15,362 bases of DNA from Candidatus Eiseniibacteriota bacterium (GTDB lineage Bacteria > Joyebacterota > Joyebacteria > Joyebacterales > Joyebacteraceae): positions 1 through 15,362 of the forward strand of contig JAUWRQ010000002.1 of assembly GCA_030610515.1 (NCBI GenBank), given 5' to 3'. Each line of letters starts with the position of its first letter. Within the stretch, counting starts at the first letter, position 1. This document shows, piece after piece, positions 6,597-13,676 of the stretch. The notes below the pieces were generated by a model. That model made no database searches. It saw nothing but the letters and a program-made list of their open reading frames with translations, and had not been told where the DNA came from. The position numbers and the translations under genes are program-made.

Positions 6597-7592
6597 TCAG
6601 CCCTCCTCCAACAGTACGTTCCCGTCGCTCGTCCTGATGCGGACACGGCCTTGCCCACCTCGCACCTTGCCCGACGCTGCGTGCTCGTCCTTCTCGAATT
6701 CTCCTCGCTCCGGCACTGCTACCCGAACGTGACCGTCGTCCATCGTAATGCGATACGAGTAGGAGCTCCCCTCCGGCATCGTCACGACCACGTCGCCGTC
6801 ATCGGTCGCTACGTCGATCTCGTCGACCTCTCCGCTCCTGACGATGATCTCGACGTCCCCGTCGGCGCTGCGCACGCGCACATCGCTGGACGTCTTGAGG
6901 TCGAGCAGTACGTCCCCGTCGTCCAGCGACACGGAGTAGTCGCCCTCGCTATCAGTGACCGTTATGTCTCCGTCCTCCACGCTCATCCTGGCCTCGCTCA
7001 GCGCGCACCCGCAAAGGCGGACATCGCCGTCGTCGGCGGACAGACGCATCTCCCCGGAGAGTCCCACGGCGATGACGTCGCCGTCATCGAGGGAGAGACT
7101 CGTTCTCGAATTCGCCACGTCCTCGAGCACAACATCACCGTCGTCGATCGAGCAGTCAATCTCGGCGCGCCAACCCTTGATCTCAACGTCGCCGTCGTCA
7201 CCGGAAAGCTCGAGCTTCACGTACGCGGGAGCCTTGATGACGTAGCTGTACTCGTAGATGCGCATCGACTGGAAGACGGCAGGGCCTTGAGGCGTCATGT
7301 GCCCGACCACTCTGATGAAATCCTCACCCGTCTTGAACTCCACGTCGAAGTCGGGCGGACCACCCAGCCCGACGCGCGTGACGTCCGCGCGGTAGTGCAC
7401 GGTGATGTCGATCACGTCCTTGTCCCACGGCGTAATGACTACGTCTCCGTCGCCGTGGTGGATGTCCAGGCGGAATCCGCCGCGGACGTCAAAGCCCTCG
7501 TGGAAGTCCCGGTCAATCTTGACGGCCCACGCGGGCACGAACAGGACGACCAGAACCACCACGACCGCAATGGCTGTTGCCGCTACCCTCAT
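6597..7592 (-). CDS. Exported DUF4097-type beta-repeat protein with DDGDV coils
   Basis: A 331-residue protein with a signal segment (residues 1-23, ending PAWA) and a repetitive beta-rich body. The motif DDGDV or a near variant recurs at residues 132, 150, 169, 187, 206, 224, 243, 264 and 285, with outlying copies near 47 and 322. The spacing of 18-19 residues (21 in the last two steps) is what a right-handed beta-helix or beta-solenoid would give. DUF4097/adhesin-like proteins show such coils; their function is mostly unknown, and they often sit beside membrane proteins. The Asp-rich turns could bind calcium, but this is speculation. Start ATG 7590-7592 has AGGAGG seven bases upstream. It converges with the DUF1648 gene and diverges from the M3 peptidase gene. 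With only a cleavable-type signal, it is probably periplasmic or anchored by the uncleaved signal. Confidence 0.8.
   Translation of the reverse strand: MRVAATAIAVVVVLVVLFVPAWAVKIDRDFHEGFDVRGGFRLDIHHGDGDVVITPWDKDVIDITVHYRADVTRVGLGGPPDFDVEFKTGEDFIRVVGHMTPQGPAVFQSMRIYEYSYVIKAPAYVKLELSGDDGDVEIKGWRAEIDCSIDDGDVVLEDVANSRTSLSLDDGDVIAVGLSGEMRLSADDGDVRLCGCALSEARMSVEDGDITVTDSEGDYSVSLDDGDVLLDLKTSSDVRVRSADGDVEIIVRSGEVDEIDVATDDGDVVVTMPEGSSYSYRITMDDGHVRVAVPERGEFEKDEHAASGKVRGGQGRVRIRTSDGNVLLEEG
6726..7199 (-). repeat. Protein-level tandem repeat: nine DDGDV-type coils
   Basis: Codons for residues 132-289 of the DUF4097-type protein encode nine D/E-D-G-D/H-V/I turns at spacings of 18, 19, 18, 19, 18, 19, 21 and 21 residues. 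The alternating 18/19 register is unusually regular. At DNA level the turn appears on the plus strand as GTCGCCGTC/GTCCCCGTC-type words, but the intervening sequence is diverged. This is therefore an old protein repeat, not a recent DNA duplication. Confidence 0.8.
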
Positions 7593-7655
7593 CTCGACTC
7601 CTCCTCTGGCTTGAACCCCAACTCAGGACCCGGCGTATGGCCCTCAAGAGCACTC

Positions 7656-7684
7656 TTCACCGACGCTCCGGCGCATGATAGCAT
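7656..7684 (+). promoter_or_regulatory. Candidate sigma70-type promoter of the M3 peptidase gene
   Basis: TTCACC (7656-7661) and TAGCAT (7679-7684), each matching 4 of 6 consensus bases, are separated by 17 bases. The implied leader is about 35 bases before the ATG at 7726. The position in the 133-base divergent gap is sensible, but both boxes are imperfect and chance cannot be excluded. Confidence 0.35.
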
Positions 7685-7725
7685 GGAGGATCCGCCATCA
7701 GGCTAGGGAACAGAGGAGGCATGTA

Positions 7726-9540
7726 ATGGCCGACGTGAAGGTGGCACTTCCCCACTGGGACCTCACGAACGTGTACGGCGGGCTGGACGCCGACGATTTC
7801 ACAGCCGACTCCGACAAACTCAAAGGCAATCTTGACAAGCTGGAGACGTATCAGAAGGAACACGGGGTCGGCAAGCTCGAGGCGCTTCCGTCCGATGCTG
7901 CCGCGACCGGCAAGGTCTTGGACGGCATCCTCGAGCTGCTGAACGACACGCTGCTCACGATGTCGACTCTGGGCGCCTACATCCACAGCTTCGTATCTAC
8001 CGACTCGCGCGACACCCTCGGCGCACGCAAGCAGAGCGAGTTCGAGCAGCTGCAGGTCCGCTTCCAGAAGGTCTACGTCCCGTTCGAGGCGTGGATCGGG
8101 TCGCTCGCACCCATGCTCGACGAGATCACTAAGACCGCGCCGGTTGCGAAGGAGCACCGCGCGGCGCTCAAGGACATCGCCGACGAAAGCAAGTTCCGGA
8201 TGACCACCGAGATGGAGGCGCTCGCCTCCGAGCTGGTCATGTCGGGCGGCGGCATCATGGACAAGCTCCAGGGGCGGGTCACAAGCCAGCTCAAGATGCC
8301 GTTCGAGCGCGACGGGAAGACGGAAGATCTTCCGATGCCGGTCCTGCGAAACCTGGCCAACGACCCGGACCCCGACATCAGGAAGCGCGCGCACGAGGTC
8401 GAGCTGAAGGGCTGGGAATCGATCCGGGAGCCGGTGGCGTTCGCGCTGAACGGCGTCAAGGGGACGGCCGTAACACTCGGGAAGCGCAGGGGCTACGACA
8501 GCGTGCTGCACTCGTCTCTGGAACTCAACAAGATGGACCAGGGCACGCTCGACGCGCTCATGGGAGCGATGAAGGATTCGTTCCCCACGTTCAGGCGCTA
8601 CCTCAAGAGCAAGGCCAAGAAGCTCGGGCAGGACAAGTTGCCATGGTGGGACATGATGGCGCCGGTGGGTAAGGTCGAGCTCAAGTACACCTGGGACGAA
8701 CTGGTGGCCTTCGTCGTCGAGCAGTTCGGGACGTTCAGTGACGAACTCGCCGACTTCGCCAGGAACGCGTTCGAGCACAACTGGATCGACGCGGAGCCGC
8801 GCGACGGGAAGTCCGGCGGCGGATTCTGCATGCGCATCCCGAAGGTCGACGAATCGCGAATCCTCTGCAACTTCGACGGGAGCTTCGACCAGCTGTCGAC
8901 CGTGTCGCACGAGCTGGGCCACGCGTTCCACAACCTCTGCCAGATCGGGCTCCCGATGATTCGCGCCGGGTCGCCGATGACGCTGGCGGAGACTGCGTCC
9001 ATCTTCTGCGAGACGCTGGTGGCGAACGCCGCGCTAGAGAAGGCTGCACCCGAGGAACAGCTCGGCATCCTCGAAAACCAGCTCATCGGCGCGACGCAGG
9101 TTATCGTCGACATCTACTCGCGGTTCATCTTTGAGAGCGAGATCGTGAAGCGCCGCGCCGACGCAGAGCTCTCGGCCGACGACTTCTGCGACATCATGAT
9201 CGACGCGCAGAAGCAGACCTACGGGGACGGCCTGGACGAGGACCACCTGCACCCGTACATGTGGCTCCTGAAACCGCACTACTACATGTACGACTACAAC
9301 TTCTACAACTTCCCGTACGCGTTCGGCCTCCTGTTCGGTCTCGGCGTGTACGCCATCTACAAGAAGGAAGGCGAGAGCTTCATCCCGCGCTACAAGGAAC
9401 TCCTCCGGAGCACCGGAGAGGGCAAGGCCGCAGACCTGGCCGCGCGTTACGGCCTCGACATCCGCTCGCGCGACTTCTGGGCCGGGAGCATCAAGGTTCT
9501 GGCGGCGCAGGTCGACAGGTACTGCGAGCTGGACGGGTAA
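7726..9540 (+). CDS. pepF: M3 family oligoendopeptidase (PepF-like)
   Basis: A 604-residue zinc metallopeptidase that cleaves short peptides in the cytosol; no signal peptide is present. The opening PHWDLTNVYGGLDADDF is typical of PepF/M3 proteins. The zinc site HELGHAFH is at residues 395-402 (ligands H395 and H399, catalytic E396), and the third ligand is E422 in MTLAETAS. The substrate-binding C-terminal segment HYYMYDYNFYNFPYAFG is also intact. The length is normal for the family. Start: ATG 7726 lies six bases after AGGAGG. An ATG at 7721 is followed at once by TAA, whose last base is the first base of the real start, and it is too close to the ribosome binding site to be used well. The gene stands alone on the plus strand and is followed by a strong hairpin. 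Confidence in the family is very high; the exact peptide preference is unknown. Confidence 0.95.
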   Translation: MADVKVALPHWDLTNVYGGLDADDFTADSDKLKGNLDKLETYQKEHGVGKLEALPSDAAATGKVLDGILELLNDTLLTMSTLGAYIHSFVSTDSRDTLGARKQSEFEQLQVRFQKVYVPFEAWIGSLAPMLDEITKTAPVAKEHRAALKDIADESKFRMTTEMEALASELVMSGGGIMDKLQGRVTSQLKMPFERDGKTEDLPMPVLRNLANDPDPDIRKRAHEVELKGWESIREPVAFALNGVKGTAVTLGKRRGYDSVLHSSLELNKMDQGTLDALMGAMKDSFPTFRRYLKSKAKKLGQDKLPWWDMMAPVGKVELKYTWDELVAFVVEQFGTFSDELADFARNAFEHNWIDAEPRDGKSGGGFCMRIPKVDESRILCNFDGSFDQLSTVSHELGHAFHNLCQIGLPMIRAGSPMTLAETASIFCETLVANAALEKAAPEEQLGILENQLIGATQVIVDIYSRFIFESEIVKRRADAELSADDFCDIMIDAQKQTYGDGLDEDHLHPYMWLLKPHYYMYDYNFYNFPYAFGLLFGLGVYAIYKKEGESFIPRYKELLRSTGEGKAADLAARYGLDIRSRDFWAGSIKVLAAQVDRYCELDG

Positions 9541-9611
9541 CAGCTGGAGCGCGCCGGCGATGGCTGCCGGAACAGGCGGCAAGGACGGCGCCAGCGATTC
9601 CCACAAAGAAG

Positions 9612-9637
9612 AGGGGCGGCTCGCATGAGCCGCCCCT
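9612..9637. terminator. Bidirectional intrinsic terminator between convergent genes
   Basis: A perfect 11-bp stem (AGGGGCGGCTC / GAGCCGCCCCT) with the 4-base loop GCAT lies between the M3 peptidase gene and the convergent CHASE2-phosphatase gene. On the minus strand the stem is followed by CTTCTTTGT, a reasonable U-rich tail for the phosphatase transcript. On the plus strand the tail (TTGG) is poor but the stem is very stable. It probably serves both genes. Confidence 0.8.
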
Positions 9638-9663
9638 TGGCTATTCGCGCTGCGATCTCCCGT

Positions 9664-11550
9664 TCAGTAGATCTTGAGAATGACGAGCGTCACGTCGTCC
9701 GCCTGCTGCTCGAGCTGAGAGAAGTCCCGCACCGTCGTGAGGAGCGCGCTCCCGATCGACTCGGCGGACTCGCTCCGGTGGTCGGTGACGACCTTGATGA
9801 CGCCGTCCAGCTCGAACTCCTCGTCCTCGGGGTTCCTCGCCTCCGTCACGCCGTCGGTGTAGAGACAGAGCACATCCCCTTCGATAAGCTGAACCTCGGC
9901 AACGTCGTACTCAGCGTCGGGGACGAAGCCAAGCACGAAGCTCCCCTCCTCGAGCTGCCGGACGTGGCCGTCCTTGGAGACGAGGATTGGGTTGTCGTGC
10001 CCCGCGCGCACGTAGCGCAGGAGGTGCGTCTCCTTGTCGATCGACCCCAGGAAAAACGTCACGAACTTGCCGGCATCTGTGTTCCTGTGAACCAGCCGGT
10101 TCAGGTTCTCGGTGGTCATCTTGAGATCGAACTCAGGCTGGAAGGCGTGGCAGTGCAAACCCGCCTGGACGTTTGACATCAGGAGCGACGCGGGGAGGCC
10201 CTTGCCGGAGACATCGGCGATCGTGAAGATCAGCGGCTTCCCGCCGCCGAGGTCGACGACGTCGTAGTAGTCGCCTGATACGGCCAGGGAGCTCACGTTG
10301 ATGCCCCACACATCGAGCCGCTCGACGCGTGGAATCTCGTCGGGCAGGAACTTCTCCTGCGTCTTGCGGGCGGTCCGAAGCTCCTTGTGCACACGCTCGT
10401 TCTCGACGGCCTCCGCGTGCAGCTCTTTCGTCGTCTCCACGTGGTTGCTGACGAGCGTGAACGCTCCGACCAGCAGCAGGCTGCCCAGGACGAGCCCGCC
10501 CGGGAGCACCAGGTCGGCCCTGGCGTGCAGGAATCCCGTCGCCACGAGGCACACGACGATCACACCTAACGCCGTGAACGCCGCGAGCGCCGGACGTCTC
10601 CTCGACATCACCAGCATGCAGATCACACACCAGACGAGGATCCACAGGAGCGCGATCTGCCACGATGCGTCCCGGATGGGCGCCCCGCGGATCAGCGTCT
10701 CGGTGATGGCGCCGAGAACGACCACACCTGGCAGTCCGAATGCCTCCACTCCGCCTCCGATATCCTGGAGCCTCGGGACCGTCACGAAGTCCGTGGAAGG
10801 ATCATCGACCAGACCGACGAGCGCGATGCGACCAGGAACCCGCGCGAGCGCCTCTCTATCCTCGTTGTAGATATCCTTGTAGGAAACGACGGGTATGGTC
10901 ACCCGCATCGACGGGAACTCGATCGGGATGCTCCCGTCCGCCTCCACGCCCGCGAGACGCTCGGGAAGGGACTCGAGTCCTAGGCGCGTCAGGCGCTCGT
11001 CCCTGTCGAACCTCCGGACGGTCCCGTCGGAATCAGTCCGGACGTCCGCCACAAACGCGCCCAGCGACGCGTTCACGAGAAGTGAATCCGGGAGACTCGC
11101 AGTCAAGAGAACAGAAGTGTCCCCGGACCTCGCGGACTTGCGCTCCTCACGGAGCGACATGACCATGAACCCTTTGCCGGAGGTGCGAAGCGCCTCGGCG
11201 AACTCCACGGGTGGGTCATTGAACGTGTCCGCGCCGAGGGCAAGGTCGAAGACGATCGCGCGAGCGCCGGCCGCGTCGAGGACGCGCACGACATGAGCGT
11301 GCTTCTCGGTGTGTCTAGACAGTGGGAAAACCGGTTGGTCGAGGAGATCATTCCTCGTCGGGCGATCGATCCCGACGACGACCACCTCGGTCCAGGGAGC
11401 GACGGGACGCTTGGAGTGGAAGTAGTTGAAGAACCTCGCGTCAAGCGGCGCCCAGAATATCGGCTTGGCGACGTACGCCAGTGGAATGAGATAGACGAGG
11501 GGGAGCAGGCGCTTGAGCCAGCTCCCCGGTCGTCCTCTGCCTGATCTCAC
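9664..11550 (-). CDS. CHASE2 sensor-SpoIIE/RsbU-type PP2C phosphatase
   Basis: A 628-residue membrane receptor-phosphatase. Residues 14-28 are a first transmembrane helix. Residues about 40-295 form an extracytoplasmic CHASE2 domain (VVVVGIDRPTRNDLL, then AGARAIVFDLAL). Three transmembrane helices follow at about 297-315, 321-341 and 348-367. A charged linker helix (about 370-405) leads to a SpoIIE/RsbU PP2C domain to residue 628. Metal-binding acidic residues are visible in SGDYYD (D427, D430), ADVSGKG (D446), YTDG (D566) and ADDVT (D618/D619). Such phosphatases usually dephosphorylate anti-sigma-factor antagonists and so release sigma factors; no such partner lies in the window. Start GTG at 11548-11550 overlaps the TGA of the upstream FecR-like gene (GTGA), which implies translational coupling. 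The stop is followed by a strong hairpin. CHASE2 is more often fused to adenylate cyclase or histidine kinase, so the phosphatase output is less common. Confidence 0.92.
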   Translation of the reverse strand: MRSGRGRPGSWLKRLLPLVYLIPLAYVAKPIFWAPLDARFFNYFHSKRPVAPWTEVVVVGIDRPTRNDLLDQPVFPLSRHTEKHAHVVRVLDAAGARAIVFDLALGADTFNDPPVEFAEALRTSGKGFMVMSLREERKSARSGDTSVLLTASLPDSLLVNASLGAFVADVRTDSDGTVRRFDRDERLTRLGLESLPERLAGVEADGSIPIEFPSMRVTIPVVSYKDIYNEDREALARVPGRIALVGLVDDPSTDFVTVPRLQDIGGGVEAFGLPGVVVLGAITETLIRGAPIRDASWQIALLWILVWCVICMLVMSRRRPALAAFTALGVIVVCLVATGFLHARADLVLPGGLVLGSLLLVGAFTLVSNHVETTKELHAEAVENERVHKELRTARKTQEKFLPDEIPRVERLDVWGINVSSLAVSGDYYDVVDLGGGKPLIFTIADVSGKGLPASLLMSNVQAGLHCHAFQPEFDLKMTTENLNRLVHRNTDAGKFVTFFLGSIDKETHLLRYVRAGHDNPILVSKDGHVRQLEEGSFVLGFVPDAEYDVAEVQLIEGDVLCLYTDGVTEARNPEDEEFELDGVIKVVTDHRSESAESIGSALLTTVRDFSQLEQQADDVTLVILKIY

Positions 11551-12452
11551 TCGTCACCCCGGGCTGCAATCAGATCTTCGTACGCCTGCTTGTAAAGCCC
11601 GATGTCGGCGAAGGCCCTCGCCCTCCACATGCGCGCCGAGCGCCCCTGTGCGGGCGATGAGGCCGCCACGTCGAACCGGTAGATCGCTTCCTCGTGGAGC
11701 CCGGAGGACAGGAGCAGGACGCCCGCTTCCAGATCTCCGAGCCCCTCGATCGCCTGGTCGAGACGCTCCTCTTCCTGGGGCGTCATGACGACGAAGCCGC
11801 GCCAGCCAGTCTCTCCGTCCCACCCCTCCGCGTCAGGCTGGACCTTCCATACATACTCCTCGCCGGGAACGAGTTCCTCGAGCACCGCACCGTTGTCGCG
11901 AACGACACGCGTGACCTCGTCGCCGTCCGACGGGGCGAGCGTAAGCGTGTAGCTGTCGACGCCGGGGACTTCGCTCCAGAAGAGGCGCGCGTCGGTCGCC
12001 CGCGCTCTGCCCTCGGGTGCGGGGAGGATCTGAGTGGGCGCCTCGGTCGGGAGTGACCAGTCGCGCACGGTGCGCGTGCGGAGCGGCTGCCTGCGGCTCT
12101 CGCCGATCCAGTCGGCGAGCTGGAGACGAACCCAGGCGGCCAGGTCTCCCACGAGTCCGCCGGCCGCCGCGAGCTGCATCTCGGCCGGACCCTTGAGATC
12201 GAACGCCTCACCCGCCGGGGTGAACCCGCTGCACTTCGCCCCGGACCTGACGAAGATCGTGTCGCCCTCCCTGAGGACATATCCCTCTCTCACCACCTCG
12301 TCGGCGTCTCCGCGGAGCACGGCGACCTCACCAGAGACCGACACCACGAGACCTCCCGAGGAATCTCTCGCGTGGGCGGCCAGCGGCAGGAAGAGGCAGA
12401 GGCAGAAGAGCGTGAGCCCCATTCGGGCCCTCTTCGATGAAAGCACGCGCAT
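11547..12452 (-). CDS. Exported FecR-like / Fn3-like / TPR-like protein, copy 2
   Basis: A 301-residue protein with a signal peptide (residues 1-28, ending AAHA). Residues about 34-97 are FecR-like: LVVSVSGEVAVLRG, then YVLREGDTIFVRSGAKCSGFTPAGEAFDLKGPAEMQL (split here by C74). This is the GDxI...GS.......F.L.gpaE pattern of the fold. Residues about 155-222 resemble a fibronectin-III/Ig strand set (LFWSEVPGVDSYTLTL, GEEYVWKVQP). Residues about 238-297 are helical and TPR-like (GDLEAGVLLLSSGLHEEAIY). It is a clear paralogue of the next gene upstream, and both share the segment around WIGESRRQP. Start ATG 12450-12452 lies six bases after AAGGAGG. The stop overlaps the CHASE2-phosphatase start by 4 bases, so the two proteins are probably made together and may contact each other in the periplasm. 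Ligand unknown. Confidence 0.8.
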   Translation of the reverse strand: MRVLSSKRARMGLTLFCLCLFLPLAAHARDSSGGLVVSVSGEVAVLRGDADEVVREGYVLREGDTIFVRSGAKCSGFTPAGEAFDLKGPAEMQLAAAGGLVGDLAAWVRLQLADWIGESRRQPLRTRTVRDWSLPTEAPTQILPAPEGRARATDARLFWSEVPGVDSYTLTLAPSDGDEVTRVVRDNGAVLEELVPGEEYVWKVQPDAEGWDGETGWRGFVVMTPQEEERLDQAIEGLGDLEAGVLLLSSGLHEEAIYRFDVAASSPAQGRSARMWRARAFADIGLYKQAYEDLIAARGDE

Positions 12453-12612
12453 GGCAGACCTCCTTCGTCGATGTTCGTCTTAAGGACCGGTGCTGCTCCT
12501 AAGGGCGCGCTCCAAGGCGCCTCTACGAATAACTACAGATGAGGGACTCCTCAGGTTCGCGGCATTGTGCGCCCCGTGTGCGACGTCGGAAAAGCCCCTG
12601 CAGTTGGGGCTC
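12453..12612 (-). other. Leader region of FecR-like copy 2, rich in potential hairpins
   Basis: The 160-base gap between the two FecR-like genes begins, in transcription order, with an intrinsic terminator (12590-12612). After it come a TGAGG/CCTCA hairpin with a four-base loop, a GGCGC/GCGCC hairpin with an eight-base loop, and an imperfect CTTAGGA/TCCTTAAG stem just before the ribosome binding site. No convincing promoter boxes were found. Structured leader or chance GC-rich folding are both possible. Confidence 0.35.
12590..12612 (-). terminator. Intrinsic terminator after FecR-like copy 1
   Basis: Directly after the TAG of the upstream FecR-like gene, AGCCCC pairs perfectly with GGGGCT (6 bp, loop AACTGCA) and runs into a short T-run (TTTTCC on the minus strand). 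This is a compact factor-independent terminator. It would stop or attenuate transcription before FecR-like copy 2 and the CHASE2-phosphatase gene. Confidence 0.7.
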
Positions 12613-13533
12613 CTACGGCTCGCTCCAGCCGCGAACGAGGTCTTCGTACGCCTCCTCGAAGAGGCCTATTTCGGCCATCGTCTGGGCTCGCCAGCGACGG
12701 GCCGACGGAGTCTGCGGGCCGGAGCGGACCGCGGCGTCGAGGCGGTAGACCGCCTCCTCGTGCAGACCGGCTGACAGCAGAAGAACGCCCGCCTCCAGGT
12801 CGCCCATCGATCGAAGCGCGTCGTCCAGATTCGTCTCCTCCTCCGCGAGCATCACGCGGAAGCCGCGCCACTTCGACTGCCCGGTCCATCCGTCGATCGC
12901 CGGCCGCACTTTCCAGACGTACTCCTGCCCGGGGATGAGATCGTCGACCACCAGCTTGTGGCTCCTGATGAGCCTGCTGGCTTCATCGCCGTCCTCGGAC
13001 ACGAAGGTGACCATGTAGCTGTCGATACCCGGTACCGAACCCCAGTAGAAGATCGCGCCCTCCGGACGGACCTGTCCGCCGGACGCGGGGATGATGGGTG
13101 CCGGTGTCAGAGTCTCGACCTCCCAGTCGCGCATCAGCGTCCTGGTCACGATGGGCTGGCGCCTACTCTCGCCGATCCACTGGGTAAGCTGCCTGCGCAC
13201 CCAGAGCGAGACGCGATCGAGAACGCCTTCGGCCCCGACTACCGCGAGGCGCAGCTCACCTGGGCCCGGCAGGTCGAACGGCTCGCCCGAGGGCGTGAAG
13301 CCGGTGCACCTGGACCCGTCCTGAGCCGAGATGATGTCGCCGTCCTGAAGAACGAGCCCCTCGGTCACCGGCCCGCTGGATCCTTCCCGCTCGACGGCAA
13401 CGTCACCCCTCACGGAAACGACGACGCCGGCGCAGACACTGGTCGACTCGCCGCTCGCCGGCTCGGCCGAGAGTGGAATCGAATTCGCCAACGTCAAGGA
13501 CAAGACGACGGCCCACAGAAACGCATGTCTCAA
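12613..13533 (-). CDS. Exported FecR-like / Fn3-like / TPR-like protein, copy 1
   Basis: A 306-residue paralogue of the protein encoded immediately downstream, with the same domain order. It has a signal peptide (about residues 1-23, ending PLSA), a FecR-like domain (about 36-99; VVVSVRGDVAVERE, LQDGDIISAQDGSRCTGFTP), an Fn3/Ig-like part (about 160-227) and a TPR-like helical end (about 244-302). C76 aligns with C74 of the paralogue in the shared R/K-C-T/S-G-F-T-P segment. The start is TTG at 13531-13533, eight bases after GGAGG; the nearby ATG at 13524-13526 is out of frame. A candidate promoter lies upstream and an intrinsic terminator abuts the stop. FecR domains normally transmit a signal across the envelope, but here no sigma factor or TonB receptor is adjacent. 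Partnering with CHASE2 is inferred from gene order. Confidence 0.8.
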   Translation of the reverse strand: MRHAFLWAVVLSLTLANSIPLSAEPASGESTSVCAGVVVSVRGDVAVEREGSSGPVTEGLVLQDGDIISAQDGSRCTGFTPSGEPFDLPGPGELRLAVVGAEGVLDRVSLWVRRQLTQWIGESRRQPIVTRTLMRDWEVETLTPAPIIPASGGQVRPEGAIFYWGSVPGIDSYMVTFVSEDGDEASRLIRSHKLVVDDLIPGQEYVWKVRPAIDGWTGQSKWRGFRVMLAEEETNLDDALRSMGDLEAGVLLLSAGLHEEAVYRLDAAVRSGPQTPSARRWRAQTMAEIGLFEEAYEDLVRGWSEP

Positions 13534-13593
13534 GGGCGTAACCTCCTCCTCGCGCGCACTGTGGCCCCTTTTCGTGTGCGCGGCTCAAGCTCG

Positions 13594-13622
13594 ATACTAC
13601 CGCACGAGGGCAGAATCCCCAA
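13594..13622 (-). promoter_or_regulatory. Candidate promoter of FecR-like copy 1
   Basis: On the minus strand, TTGGGG (13617-13622) and TAGTAT (13594-13599, 4 of 6) are separated by 17 bases in the 143-base gap after the CHAT gene. The implied leader is about 55 bases. The -35 match is weak (3 of 6), so this is tentative. Read-through from the CHAT gene is the alternative. Confidence 0.3.
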
Positions 13623-13676
13623 CCATGATGAACTACAATCAACGGGGAACGGTGGTTCGTGCTGATCTTCGAGCTC

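Noticed and set aside
6651..7706. A 351-codon plus-strand open frame opposite the DUF4097-type gene
   Set aside because: It is the mirror image of the DDGDV repeat, giving a repetitive His/Val/Asp-rich product, and has no good ribosome binding site.
7657..8931. A 424-codon open frame on the minus strand opposite the M3 peptidase gene
   Set aside because: It is antisense to an intact, motif-complete peptidase. Its composition is the Arg/Val/Leu-rich pattern expected from reading GC-rich codons backwards, and no domain or ribosome binding site was recognised.
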